From Massilia sp. IC2-477 (GTDB lineage: Bacteria > Pseudomonadota > Gammaproteobacteria > Burkholderiales > Burkholderiaceae_D): 64,000 nt of DNA. Each line of letters opens with the position of its first letter. Position 1 is the first letter of the stretch. Where the stretch lies: contig NZ_JAJFEQ010000005.1 in NCBI RefSeq assembly GCF_020707265.1, forward strand, positions 186,001-250,000, in the 5' to 3' direction. Below are positions 8,651-16,545 of this stretch, in pieces. The notes beneath the pieces are model-generated. The model was not told the origin of the DNA, ran no database searches, and worked only from the letters and a program-made list of their open reading frames with translations. Both the position numbers and the translations under genes were made by a program.

Positions 8651-9744
8651 CCCTGCTGCGCCGCCTCGCTGTCCTGCTGATCGGTAACGACCCCGGCCTG
8701 CGCCGGATGCTGCAGTACTGGGGTGCGACCTGCATCCTGTACGTGGCTTGCATCGTGCTGCTGCTGGCCCAGGTGGCCGAGGGAATGACGGACCCGGTGG
8801 CGGCGCACCGGCTGATCGGCTACGGCGGCTGCGGCGCGGTCTGCTTCTACCTCCTGATCCGGGCCAGTGGCCGCATCGGCCTCAGGCCCGACCAGCTGGC
8901 CGTGTCGCAGGCCGTGTTTTCGCTGGTGTGCAGCATGGTGGCGTATGCGATCTCCGGACCGCTGCGCACGGCCATGCTGGTAATGACAGTGGTGGTGATC
9001 GTGTTCTGCATGTTTGCCGCCCGTCCGCGCCAGACCCTGCTGCTGGCGGTCGTGGCGCTGGCCGGCATGGGCGGCACCATGTTCTGGCTGCAGGCGACCG
9101 ACCCGGCGCATTTTCCGCCGGTGACCGAGGCGATTACCTTCGGCTACCTGGCCGGCGCCCTGCTCTCCACCTCGGTGCTGAGCGTCGAGATGAGCAAGCT
9201 GCGTTCGCGCCTGAAACAGCGCCGCATCGAGCTGAGCGAAGCGCTCGACACGATCCGGGTACTGGCCACGGTCGACGACCTGACCTCGCTGGTGAACCGG
9301 CGCCACATGCACGAAGTCCTGGCGGCCGAGGAGCGGCGCCAGCCGGAAGGCCGCGGCAGCTGCATCGCCCTGCTCGACATCGACTTCTTCAAGCGGGTCA
9401 ACGACCAGTACGGTCACGCCGCCGGCGACGCCGTGCTGCGCAGCTTCTCGACCACTGCGCGCTCCTGCCTGCGCGCCAACGACGTGCTGGCGCGCTGGGG
9501 CGGCGAGGAATTCCTGCTGCTGCTGCCCGACGCCACGCTGGACGACGCGCGCATGGTGCTGGAGCGGATGGCCGAGCGCGTGCACACCATGCCGGTGCCG
9601 GGCGTGGAAAAGCGCCGCATCAGCTTCTCGGCGGGCCTGGCCGCCCGCGGCGCAAGCGAGCCCTTCGCCGATGCGATCAGCCGCGCCGACAAGGCGCTGT
9701 ACCAGGCCAAGGAGGCCGGGCGCGACCGCATCGTGCTGGCCTGA
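8647..9744 (+). CDS. Membrane-bound diguanylate cyclase (GGDEF)
   Basis: The N-terminal half holds several hydrophobic segments (CILYVACIVLLLAQ, GYGGCGAVCFYLLI, AMLVMTVVVIVFCMF, TLLLAVVALAGMGG) and the C-terminal half a GGDEF domain with GGEEF at residues 285-289. RAND five residues upstream is an RxxD inhibitory site. The domain also has DIDFFKRVNDQYGHAAGD and ADKALYQAKEAGRDR, so it should make cyclic di-GMP from two GTP. The start ATG overlaps the stop of the previous gene (ATGA), implying translational coupling to the dual GGDEF/EAL protein. Confidence 0.92.
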   Translation: MTLLRRLAVLLIGNDPGLRRMLQYWGATCILYVACIVLLLAQVAEGMTDPVAAHRLIGYGGCGAVCFYLLIRASGRIGLRPDQLAVSQAVFSLVCSMVAYAISGPLRTAMLVMTVVVIVFCMFAARPRQTLLLAVVALAGMGGTMFWLQATDPAHFPPVTEAITFGYLAGALLSTSVLSVEMSKLRSRLKQRRIELSEALDTIRVLATVDDLTSLVNRRHMHEVLAAEERRQPEGRGSCIALLDIDFFKRVNDQYGHAAGDAVLRSFSTTARSCLRANDVLARWGGEEFLLLLPDATLDDARMVLERMAERVHTMPVPGVEKRRISFSAGLAARGASEPFADAISRADKALYQAKEAGRDRIVLA

Positions 9745-9808
9745 AGGCCGGCATCGGCCCAGCCATTATCGTGCGGCGGCCGCACATGCGCTTTGCTAGC
9801 ATGGCGGC

Positions 9809-10192
9809 ATGGCAATCAATGTACTGTTGGTCGACGACCTGATGCTCGACGTGGCCCTGACCCGGCGCGCGATGGAGGAATGCAGCATTGCGCACCGCAT
9901 CGTGGTGGCGGCCGATGGTGAGGAAGCGCAGCGCCTGGCCGGCGAGGCGGCGTTCGACCTGCTGCTGGTCGACATCAAGATGCCGCGCGTCGACGGCTTT
10001 GAACTCATGCAGCGCCTGCGCGAACGCGCCGGCCTGCCCCTGCCCGTGATCGTCCTGTCCGGATCGTCCCTGTTCACCGACCGTGCCCGCGCCGAGGAGC
10101 TGGGCGCGATCGAATACGTCCACAAGGCGCTCGACTTCGGCGAGTTCCGGCACGCGCTCAAGGCCGCCCTGGGGCGGCACGGCTTCTGCTAG
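9809..10192 (+). CDS. Single-domain response regulator (receiver only)
   Basis: A 127-residue CheY-like protein made of one receiver domain. It has the acidic pair in LLVDDLMLD, the phospho-acceptor Asp in LLLVDIKMPRVDGFELM (about residue 53), the switch Ser/Thr region VIVLSGSS, and the conserved Lys in EYVHKALDFGEF. There is no output domain, so it must act by protein contact. It begins 64 bases after the diguanylate cyclase on the same strand and may belong to the same operon. No histidine kinase is encoded nearby. Confidence 0.88.
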   Translation: MAINVLLVDDLMLDVALTRRAMEECSIAHRIVVAADGEEAQRLAGEAAFDLLLVDIKMPRVDGFELMQRLRERAGLPLPVIVLSGSSLFTDRARAEELGAIEYVHKALDFGEFRHALKAALGRHGFC

Positions 10193-10195
10193 GGC

Positions 10196-11350
10196 CTAGG
10201 CCTTCAGCAGACGCGGCAAGCCCTTGCCCCGCACCAGGTCCGGGAACAGCGCGCGCGCCACCTTGCCCGGCTCGACCCGGAAGGTTTCGGCGCAGACCTG
10301 GGCGATCAGGGTATCCAGGCCCAGGGTCGGGCGCAGGTCGCGGCCCTCCAGCAGGTCGGCGGGTCGCAAGCCCGGCCAGTCGGCCAGTACCCGTCCGCCC
10401 TGCACCGCGCCGCCCGCCAGCATCGCCGCCGCACCGGTGCCGTGATCGGTGCCGCCGGTGCCGTTGGCGGCCGCGGTGCGCCCGAACTCGGTCGCGACCA
10501 GCACCACGGTCTGGTCCCACACCGGCCCCAGGCCTTCGCGCAGGCCCTTGACCAGCTCGTCCAGGTTGCGCAGCTGGCCCGAAAGGCGGCCGTTCTGGCC
10601 GCTGTGCGTGTCCCAGCCGCCGGTCTCGATCATGGCGATGCGCGGGCCATCCGACCGCGCCAGGAAGCCGGCCGCCATCCGCCCGGTGTCTTCCGGCTTC
10701 TGGCCGCCCTTGCGTCCATCCAGGCCGCCCGCCATGCCGCGCGCGGCGAGCGCCGCCGACCACAACGCGTGCAGCTGCGGATCGCCCGCGTAGAGCTGGG
10801 CCACGCGCCCCATCAGGTCTTCGTTCGGCTCGGGCAGCCCGGATGGGGCGTAGGACGCCACAGGCAAGGCGCCGCGCAGCGCCTGCGGCACCGTCGGCGC
10901 GAACGCGATCGCCTCTTTCCCGCGCGGCGACAGGAGGCCGGCCATGCGGTTCATCCAGCCGTCCTTCAAGGCATACGGCGCGCTGCCGCCGGTCTCCAGG
11001 ATGTTCTGGCCGTCGAAGTGCGAGCGCTCGCGGTAGGGCGAGGCGACCGCATGGAAGAAGCTGGCCTGGCCGGCCTGGTACAGGGCGCCCAGCCCGGACA
11101 GCGACGGATGCAGCGCGAACGTGCCGTCGAGCCTGATGGCGCTCTCCGGCTCGATCGCAAGCGCTCCGCGCAGTTCCGCATAGGCCGGATCGGCGTAGGG
11201 AATCACCGTGTTCAGGCCATCGGCCGCGCCGCGCTGGATGATGAAGACGAAACGGCGCTCGGTGGGCAAAGCGGCCTGGGCGAAGGCCACGCGCGGGGCC
11301 GCCGCGAGGCTGGCCACCCCGGCCAGGAAAGCACGTCGGTGCAAAGCCAT
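10196..11350 (-). CDS. DUF1501 family Tat-exported protein
   Basis: A 384-residue protein with a twin-arginine signal (MALHRRAFLAGVASLAAAP) and the DUF1501 pattern: FVFIIQRGAADGLNTVIPY, SHFDGQNILETG, GGWDTHSGQNGRL and TEFGRTAAANGTGGTDHGTG. The fold is sulfatase/alkaline phosphatase-like, but the function is unknown. It starts one base after the DUF1800 stop, and its Shine-Dalgarno AGGAGG lies inside the end of that gene, so the two are translated together. It is tail-to-tail with the receiver gene, three bases apart. Confidence 0.9.
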   Translation of the reverse strand: MALHRRAFLAGVASLAAAPRVAFAQAALPTERRFVFIIQRGAADGLNTVIPYADPAYAELRGALAIEPESAIRLDGTFALHPSLSGLGALYQAGQASFFHAVASPYRERSHFDGQNILETGGSAPYALKDGWMNRMAGLLSPRGKEAIAFAPTVPQALRGALPVASYAPSGLPEPNEDLMGRVAQLYAGDPQLHALWSAALAARGMAGGLDGRKGGQKPEDTGRMAAGFLARSDGPRIAMIETGGWDTHSGQNGRLSGQLRNLDELVKGLREGLGPVWDQTVVLVATEFGRTAAANGTGGTDHGTGAAAMLAGGAVQGGRVLADWPGLRPADLLEGRDLRPTLGLDTLIAQVCAETFRVEPGKVARALFPDLVRGKGLPRLLKA

Positions 11351-11351
11351 C

Positions 11352-12722
11352 TTACCTCCTCAGGAAGTCGGGGGAAGCCAGCAGCAGCGCCAGCGCCGTG
11401 GCCGGGCTGTCGGAACGGGCGATGGCCTGGCGCGTGCCCTCGGCTAGGCCGGGCAGCACGCTTGGCGCCAGGCGCCGCGCATCGACGCTGGCGCCTGCCT
11501 GGGCGCCGAAGCGCTGCGCCACCTCGACCCGGCGCAGCAGCGCATCGGGGGCGGCCCAGGCGCCGGCACCGTCGCCCCAGCCGGCGGGCGAGCCGGGACG
11601 CCAGACCGGCTGGCCCAGCTGGTTCATCAGGTTGGCCGCCTGCTGCGGGGGCATCTCGCGGCGCTCGAGCGCGCGCAGGCTCGACACCGCCCAGTCCCAG
11701 GGCGACTTGAACTTGCCGGGACCCGGGGCCCAGGCTTCCTGCGCCAGCACCAGTTCGCGGTAGACGCTGGGCAGGTCGCCACCGGTCTTTCTGAAAGCGG
11801 CGGCCAGGCGCAGCACCAGGCTGGCGGGCGGCTCGTCGGCGACGAAATGGCGCGCCAGCTTGAGCGCGATGTGCTCGGCCGTGCTGGGCGCCGCGGCCAG
11901 GTCGCGCAGGATGGCGCGCGCCTGCTCCTCGCCGCCGGCCGCGTAGCTGCGCCCCAGCACGCGGCGCTCGCCCGGTTCGTGCTGGTAAGGCGCGAAGCGG
12001 AACGGCGCCACGTCGTCCGCGACCGGCGCCTTGTCGCCGTCGTCGGGCAGGGTCCAGCCGGTGAGCGCGCGCGCAAGCTCGGTAACATCCTGCTGGGTGT
12101 AGCCGCTGCGCACCCCGAGCGTATGCAGTTCGAGGATTTCGCGCGCCAGGTTTTCGTTCAGGCCCACGTTGTTGCGCTGGCGCTGGCGGGCGCGCACCCC
12201 GGCCGGGCTGTCCGGGCCGGTGGAACGGGCCTGGTCCAGGAACACCAGCATGGCCGGATGGCGCACCGCGGCCAGCAGCAGGTCTTCGAAGCGGCCCAGG
12301 ATGTGGGGACGGATGGCGTCGGCCTCGAAGCTGCCGGCCAGTCCCGTCACCGGGTTCTTGTCGACCGAGACGGCGAAGTGATTGGACCAGAAATGCACCA
12401 GGCGTTCGGCAAACGGCGTGGGCGTCTGGAGGGCGCTGGCGACGCGCGCACCGATGGCGACGCGATACGCCTCCTGCTCCCTCTTGCGCCAGGCCTCGCG
12501 CACGGCGCTGCGCCCATCCTCGGGGCTTCTGCGTATTTCGCGCTGCTGGGCAACCCATTCGGCGGCGACGCGGCTGCTGCGCGGGATGGGACGCCAGGGC
12601 GCGGGCAAGGGGTCATAGGCGTCGAACTGGGACAGCAGCCAGCGGCGCGGGTCGGCAGGCGGCTGCTCGCCGGGGCGGGCGCCCAGGCCGAAGCGGTTCA
12701 GGGCAATCGATTCAGGAAGCAT
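11352..12722 (-). CDS. DUF1800 family protein
   Basis: The 456-residue protein opens ESIALNRFGLGARPGE, the typical DUF1800 start, followed by LVHFWSNHFAVS, NLAREILELHTLGV, YTQQDVTELARALTGW and a C-terminal LLLASPDFLRR. The frame runs upstream to 12806, but the Met at 12722 begins the family similarity and has GAAGG eight bases before it. DUF1800 genes almost always pair with a downstream DUF1501 gene, as here; the pair is believed to act outside the cytoplasm, with no settled activity. No signal peptide is obvious in this copy. Confidence 0.88.
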   Translation of the reverse strand: MLPESIALNRFGLGARPGEQPPADPRRWLLSQFDAYDPLPAPWRPIPRSSRVAAEWVAQQREIRRSPEDGRSAVREAWRKREQEAYRVAIGARVASALQTPTPFAERLVHFWSNHFAVSVDKNPVTGLAGSFEADAIRPHILGRFEDLLLAAVRHPAMLVFLDQARSTGPDSPAGVRARQRQRNNVGLNENLAREILELHTLGVRSGYTQQDVTELARALTGWTLPDDGDKAPVADDVAPFRFAPYQHEPGERRVLGRSYAAGGEEQARAILRDLAAAPSTAEHIALKLARHFVADEPPASLVLRLAAAFRKTGGDLPSVYRELVLAQEAWAPGPGKFKSPWDWAVSSLRALERREMPPQQAANLMNQLGQPVWRPGSPAGWGDGAGAWAAPDALLRRVEVAQRFGAQAGASVDARRLAPSVLPGLAEGTRQAIARSDSPATALALLLASPDFLRR

Positions 12723-12851
12723 GGGCGGGGCCTTCGCTGCAGGGCTTGCGGTCGCGGGAACGTATGCACATCCTCCTATTCCCGGCTCGGCCTGGAATAG
12801 TTCCAACTTTTTTCAAACTACCATGCCCTGCCCCTGGGCCGCGCCGGCGCC

Positions 12852-13394
12852 TCAGGCGCCGCTGCGCAGGCTGCGGATCAAGGCATCCGGATCGGCCTCG
12901 ACCCGCATCAGGCCAAGGTGCTCGGGACGCACGAATCCTTCTGCGCTCTGGTGGCGCACGAAAGCCACCAGGCCGTCCCAGAAGCCGCCCGCGTTGAGCA
13001 GGCCGACCGGCTTGGCGTGGATCCCGAGTTGGGCCCAGGTCAGCATCTCGAACAGTTCTTCCAGCGTGCCCATCCCGCCCGGCATGGCGATGAAGCCTTC
13101 CGACAGTTCGGCCATCATCGCCTTGCGCTCGTGCATGTCCTTCACCACGAACAGGCGGGTCAGGCCGGCATGGCCGACTTCGCGCTCGACCAGGGCCTTG
13201 GGGATCACACCGGTGGCTTCGCCACCCAGACGCAGCACTTCATCGGCGATCACGCCCATCAAGCCGACCTTGCCGCCGCCGTAGACCAGGCCGATGTTGT
13301 GATCGACTAGGGCGGCGGCCAAGGCGCGCGCGGCATCGGTGTAGAGAGGGTTGACGCCGTGCGAGGCGCCGCAATAGACGGCCAGGGTCTTCAT
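12852..13394 (-). CDS. LOG family protein (cytokinin riboside 5'-monophosphate phosphoribohydrolase-like, TIGR00730)
   Basis: The 180-residue protein has the LOG signatures GGGKVGLMGVIADEVL and PGGMGTLEELFEMLTWAQLG. Plant and bacterial LOG proteins split nucleoside monophosphates into base and ribose 5-phosphate. In bacteria the physiological substrate is usually unknown, and the label 'lysine decarboxylase' seen in older annotations is wrong. The start at 13394 (MKTLAVYCGASHGVN) is the family start. It lies 28 bases downstream of the TetR gene on the same strand. Confidence 0.9.
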   Translation of the reverse strand: MKTLAVYCGASHGVNPLYTDAARALAAALVDHNIGLVYGGGKVGLMGVIADEVLRLGGEATGVIPKALVEREVGHAGLTRLFVVKDMHERKAMMAELSEGFIAMPGGMGTLEELFEMLTWAQLGIHAKPVGLLNAGGFWDGLVAFVRHQSAEGFVRPEHLGLMRVEADPDALIRSLRSGA

Positions 13395-13422
13395 CGTAAA
13401 ACCGGATAAATGATGTAAATCG

Positions 13423-14118
13423 TTACAGGAAATCGGCGCCGGGCTTCGCCTCGGCGGACAGCTTCTTGAGGTATTCCTCGGACAGCTTCTCGAACAGCAG
13501 GCGGGTGTCGCCGCGCAGGTAAGGGCCGACCATCGACAGCACCTGGTAGCAGCCGCGCGCCAGCGCGTCGGCGATCGCCTGCTGCTCGCTGTACTTGCGC
13601 GGATTGCGCACGTATTCGTAGGACAGCCAGTAGGTCGCCACCACCACCATGTTGGTCGCCATGGCGCCGATCTGCTGGTCGGAGGCTTCCAGCGAGCCTT
13701 CGCTGCGCAGGTCCTCGCACAGCTGGCGCGCCACCTTGATCTTGTGGGCCAGGATCGCCTTGAAGTGCAGCTCCAGCTTGCGGTTGCGCGACAGCAGGTC
13801 GTTCAGGTCGCGGTAGAAGAAGCGGTAGCGCCAGATCAGTTCGAACATCAGGTGCAGGTAGAGCCACACGTCTTCCATGTTCGAGCGGCGCCCGGCCGGC
13901 ACGGTCAGGATGCGCTCGATCTCCATCTCGAACTGGACGAAGATGGAGTTGACGATGTCGTCCTTGTTCCTGAAGTGATAGTACAGGTTGCCGGGCGAGA
14001 TATTCATCTCCTCGGCGATGACCGTCGTCGTGATGTTCGGCTCGCCGAACTCGTTGAACAGCCTGAGCGAGAGCTCGAGGATGCGTTCGCGGGTCCGGCG
14101 CGGAGCTTTTTGTTGCAT
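13423..14118 (-). CDS. TetR/AcrR family regulator, PhaD-like
   Basis: The 231-residue protein has an N-terminal TetR helix-turn-helix: RERILELSLRLFNEFGEPN, TTTVIAEEMNISPGN, LYYHFRNKDDIVNSIF. The ISPGNLYYHF core and the adjoining phasin gene recall PhaD, the TetR regulator of phasin genes in Pseudomonas. The C-terminal ligand domain is all-helical and nonspecific. I chose the Met at 14118, where the basic QQKAPRRTRERI segment starts; a longer form from 14160 would begin inside the palindrome-bearing leader. The gene lies downstream of the phasin gene, with a perfect inverted repeat in between. Confidence 0.82.
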   Translation of the reverse strand: MQQKAPRRTRERILELSLRLFNEFGEPNITTTVIAEEMNISPGNLYYHFRNKDDIVNSIFVQFEMEIERILTVPAGRRSNMEDVWLYLHLMFELIWRYRFFYRDLNDLLSRNRKLELHFKAILAHKIKVARQLCEDLRSEGSLEASDQQIGAMATNMVVVATYWLSYEYVRNPRKYSEQQAIADALARGCYQVLSMVGPYLRGDTRLLFEKLSEEYLKKLSAEAKPGADFL

Positions 14119-14160
14119 GAAGGGCGAAGTTTGTGATTCCAGCCGCGAGGATAACACCAA

Positions 14161-14181
14161 ATGCTGTCAATGAGACAGCAT
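14161..14181. promoter_or_regulatory. Perfect 8-bp inverted repeat between phasin and TetR genes (operator or terminator)
   Basis: ATGCTGTC and GACAGCAT are separated by five bases. The site lies 43 bases upstream of the TetR start and 12 bases past the phasin stop. A TetR self-operator is the simplest reading. A weak terminator for the phasin gene is the alternative, since on the minus strand the stem is followed by TTTGGTG, not a solid T run. Confidence 0.5.
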
Positions 14182-14192
14182 CGCGGCGGGCT

Positions 14193-14666
14193 TCACGCCC
14201 CTTCGTCCTCGTCGGCCGGGCCAGGCTTCGGTGCGCGCCGCGTGCGTTTCTTCTGCGTGTCGCTTGCGGGCAGGCGCCCGGCCAGCTCGGCCAGCATCAT
14301 TTCCAGTTCGTCGACGCGGCGCCGCAGCGCCTCGACCTCGCTGGCGGCGGGCACGCCGATGGTGGCCAGGGCACGCGCCACGCGCTCCTCGAACACCTGT
14401 TCCAGCTTGCCCCAGGAACCGCTGCTGCGCCGGGCCGCGCGCTCGGCGGCGCGCGCCACAGTGCCGGTGGCTTCTTCGACTTCGCGCGCACGCCGGGCCA
14501 GCACGCTGCCGTCGCGCACCAGGCGCGTGAACGAGCGGCCGCCCTCGCCCGCTTCCTGGGCCTTGGCAAAGGCCCCGAGTCCCGCCTGCCAGATCTGCTG
14601 GGCCGACGTCCGCACGGCTCTGGCCAGCGCTTCGTCGTCGTCCTCTACGGGGAGTTTCTTGCTCAT
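14193..14666 (-). CDS. Phasin family protein (PhaI/PhaF-like granule-associated protein)
   Basis: A 157-residue helical protein. The first part, ALARAVRTSAQQIWQAGLGAF followed by AKAQEAGEGGRSFTRLVRDG, matches phasins that coat polyhydroxyalkanoate granules. The middle is a coiled coil (EVEALRRRVDELEMMLAELAGR), and the tail is basic then acidic (KKRTRRAPKPGPADEDEGA), reminiscent of the basic tail of PhaF-type phasins. The start at 14666 is chosen because MSKKLP is the normal start and the upstream extension is low complexity. No PHA synthase gene is in the window. Confidence 0.85.
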   Translation of the reverse strand: MSKKLPVEDDDEALARAVRTSAQQIWQAGLGAFAKAQEAGEGGRSFTRLVRDGSVLARRAREVEEATGTVARAAERAARRSSGSWGKLEQVFEERVARALATIGVPAASEVEALRRRVDELEMMLAELAGRLPASDTQKKRTRRAPKPGPADEDEGA

Positions 14667-14750
14667 GTCCGTTCCTCGTTTTCCTCGTGCGGCCATTGTA
14701 GGCAGGCACGGTAGAACGGGGCTTCTAAAGGCGCTGTCAGCGCCCGCGCT

Positions 14751-15521
14751 TCATTCGCGGGAGCGGCTGCGCTGCAGCGCAAGCGCCGCGCGGACGTGTT
14801 CGCGCAAGCTGGCCGCCGATACCGGCTTGGCGTAGTGGGCGTCGGCCAGGCCCGCTTGCAGCGCGGCCTCGATCTCGGCCAGGTCCTGCTGGCCGCTGAG
14901 CATCAGACGCACCGTGCGCGGGTGGCGCGCGGCCACCTGCGTCATGAGCTCGGTACCGCGCATGCCGGGCATGTCCTGGTCGCACAGGATCACCTCGACC
15001 GGTTCGCGCGCCAGCAGCGCCAGCGCGTCAGGCCCGGACGACGCGCTGAGCACGCGCAGCGGCTCGTCGCCGAGCATGTCGGCCAGCACCGCCAGCATGA
15101 AGGCATCGTCGTCGACCAGCAGCACGGTCGGCCGCGCCGGCTGCGCTGGCGGCGGCGCGGCGGGCAGGAAGGCTTCGAGTTCGGCCACGAAGCTGTCCGG
15201 TTCGATCGGTTTGCTGATGTAGCCGTCGAAGCCGGCCGCCAGCACCTTTTCGCGGTCGCCGGCCATCGCCAGCGCCGTCACGGCCAGCACCGGGATGCCG
15301 GACAAGGCCGGTTCGGCCTTGAGCGCGGCCAATACCGCGAAGCCGTTCATGTCGGGCAGGTTGACGTCGCAGGCGACGAGATCAGGGGGTGTGCTGCGGG
15401 CAGCAGCAAGGCCCCGCGCGCCGTCAGGGGCACTGACGGCGGTGTGGCCATAGGCGGTGAGCAGAAACGCCATCAGCTCAACGTTGGCTGGGTTGTCTTC
15501 GATGATCAGGATGCGGGCCAC
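14751..15521 (-). CDS. Response regulator with two receiver domains
   Basis: The 256-residue protein consists of two CheY-like domains joined by an Ala/Pro linker (about residues 123-133). The first has IIEDNPANVELM, LVACDVNLPDMNGFAVL, AVTALAM and GYISKPIEP; the second has LLVDDDAFMLAVL, ILCDQDMPGMRGTELM, LMLSGQQD and HYAKPVSAASL. Both keep the phospho-Asp and the switch Lys. No DNA-binding or enzymatic output is present, so it probably works as a phosphorelay shuttle or adaptor. The second domain resembles receivers found with HD-GYP or GGDEF outputs, here missing. Confidence 0.88.
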   Translation of the reverse strand: MARILIIEDNPANVELMAFLLTAYGHTAVSAPDGARGLAAARSTPPDLVACDVNLPDMNGFAVLAALKAEPALSGIPVLAVTALAMAGDREKVLAAGFDGYISKPIEPDSFVAELEAFLPAAPPPAQPARPTVLLVDDDAFMLAVLADMLGDEPLRVLSASSGPDALALLAREPVEVILCDQDMPGMRGTELMTQVAARHPRTVRLMLSGQQDLAEIEAALQAGLADAHYAKPVSAASLREHVRAALALQRSRSRE

Positions 15522-15591
15522 GTGGGCGCTCCAGTTTTCGGCGTTGAGCTTACTTTAACACGCCGCGCGTAAATACACCTTGTCCGGCACG

Positions 15592-16545
15592 CTAATGAAC
15601 CGCTTCTCCCTGCCCGTGCACCGCGGCAAGCTCCTCCATCACGATGTCCAGCACGCGCCGGTTGCGGCCGAGCGCCACGTGGCCGACGCCGCCGACGGCG
15701 AGGTTGCGTGCACCCGGCAACTCGCTCGAGGTCTGGGGAGCGATGATGTTGTCCTGGTGCGAGAAGATCGAGGTGACCAGGGCGCGCGCCGCCGCATCCT
15801 CACCCTGCGCCAGACGGCGCAGCCAGGCGCATTCGGGCGGCTCGTCGCGCAGGGTCCTTCTCATCTGGGCGGCATTCAGGCCCAGGCCGAAGGCGGCCAG
15901 GCAGGTGCCGTGGTGCGGGGTGCCGAGCGTGATCACGCGTGCGACCTTGCCGGTGCCGCAGGCGCGCATCCAGGCGCGCGCCACCAGCCCGCCCATGCTG
16001 TGCGCGACGATCACGACCCTGCTGGCGCCGGTGGCCGCAAGCAGGGCGTCCACCGCGCGCTCGACCAGTGGCGCGTAGCCGTCGATGTCGCCCATCAGGG
16101 GCTCGAGGTCGACCGTCGCGTGGCTGATGCCGGCGGCGTCCAGGCGCGGCAGCAGCTGCGACCAGTAGCCGCTGTTGCAGCCGTAGCCGTGCAGCAGCAG
16201 GACCGGTGGCGCGTTTGAAGCGGGATGGATGCGGGTGCAGGCGCTGGCGCGCGGCATGGTCCAGGAAGACTGCAGCATGCTGGCGCTGAACTCTTCCCAG
16301 AACAGGCGCAGGCGCGCGCCCAGGCCCCGGACCCGGTATTCCTCGGGCGTCGGACTGGCAAAGCGTGCGCTCATCAGGAAGTTGTTGGCGTTGATGCACA
16401 GGCGTACCAGCACCACGCTGCCCAGGCCCGCGGCCAGGCCCTGCCAGCGGCTGGCGCCAAAGATCTGCACTGCGGCCAGGCCGATGCCGAGGGCCGCAAG
16501 CGCCTGCACGAGCAGGATTAGCTGGAGCAGGCGGCGCGCGCTCAT
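15592..16545 (-). CDS. Alpha/beta-hydrolase, triacylglycerol lipase-like, membrane-anchored
   Basis: The 317-residue protein begins with two hydrophobic segments (LLQLILLVQALAALGIG and LAAGLGSVVLVRLCI) and then a lipase domain: oxyanion loop PPVLLLHGYGCNSGYW, nucleophile in VVIVAHSMGGLVARAW, then ITLGTPHHGT, the probable acid in SHQDNIIAP and the His in VGGVGHVALG. The full Ser-Asp-His triad can therefore be assigned. Its start overlaps the stop of the GMC oxidoreductase gene by ATGA, so it is the third gene of a tightly coupled operon. The true substrate (lipid, ester or polyester) is not evident. Confidence 0.85.
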   Translation of the reverse strand: MSARRLLQLILLVQALAALGIGLAAVQIFGASRWQGLAAGLGSVVLVRLCINANNFLMSARFASPTPEEYRVRGLGARLRLFWEEFSASMLQSSWTMPRASACTRIHPASNAPPVLLLHGYGCNSGYWSQLLPRLDAAGISHATVDLEPLMGDIDGYAPLVERAVDALLAATGASRVVIVAHSMGGLVARAWMRACGTGKVARVITLGTPHHGTCLAAFGLGLNAAQMRRTLRDEPPECAWLRRLAQGEDAAARALVTSIFSHQDNIIAPQTSSELPGARNLAVGGVGHVALGRNRRVLDIVMEELAAVHGQGEAVH

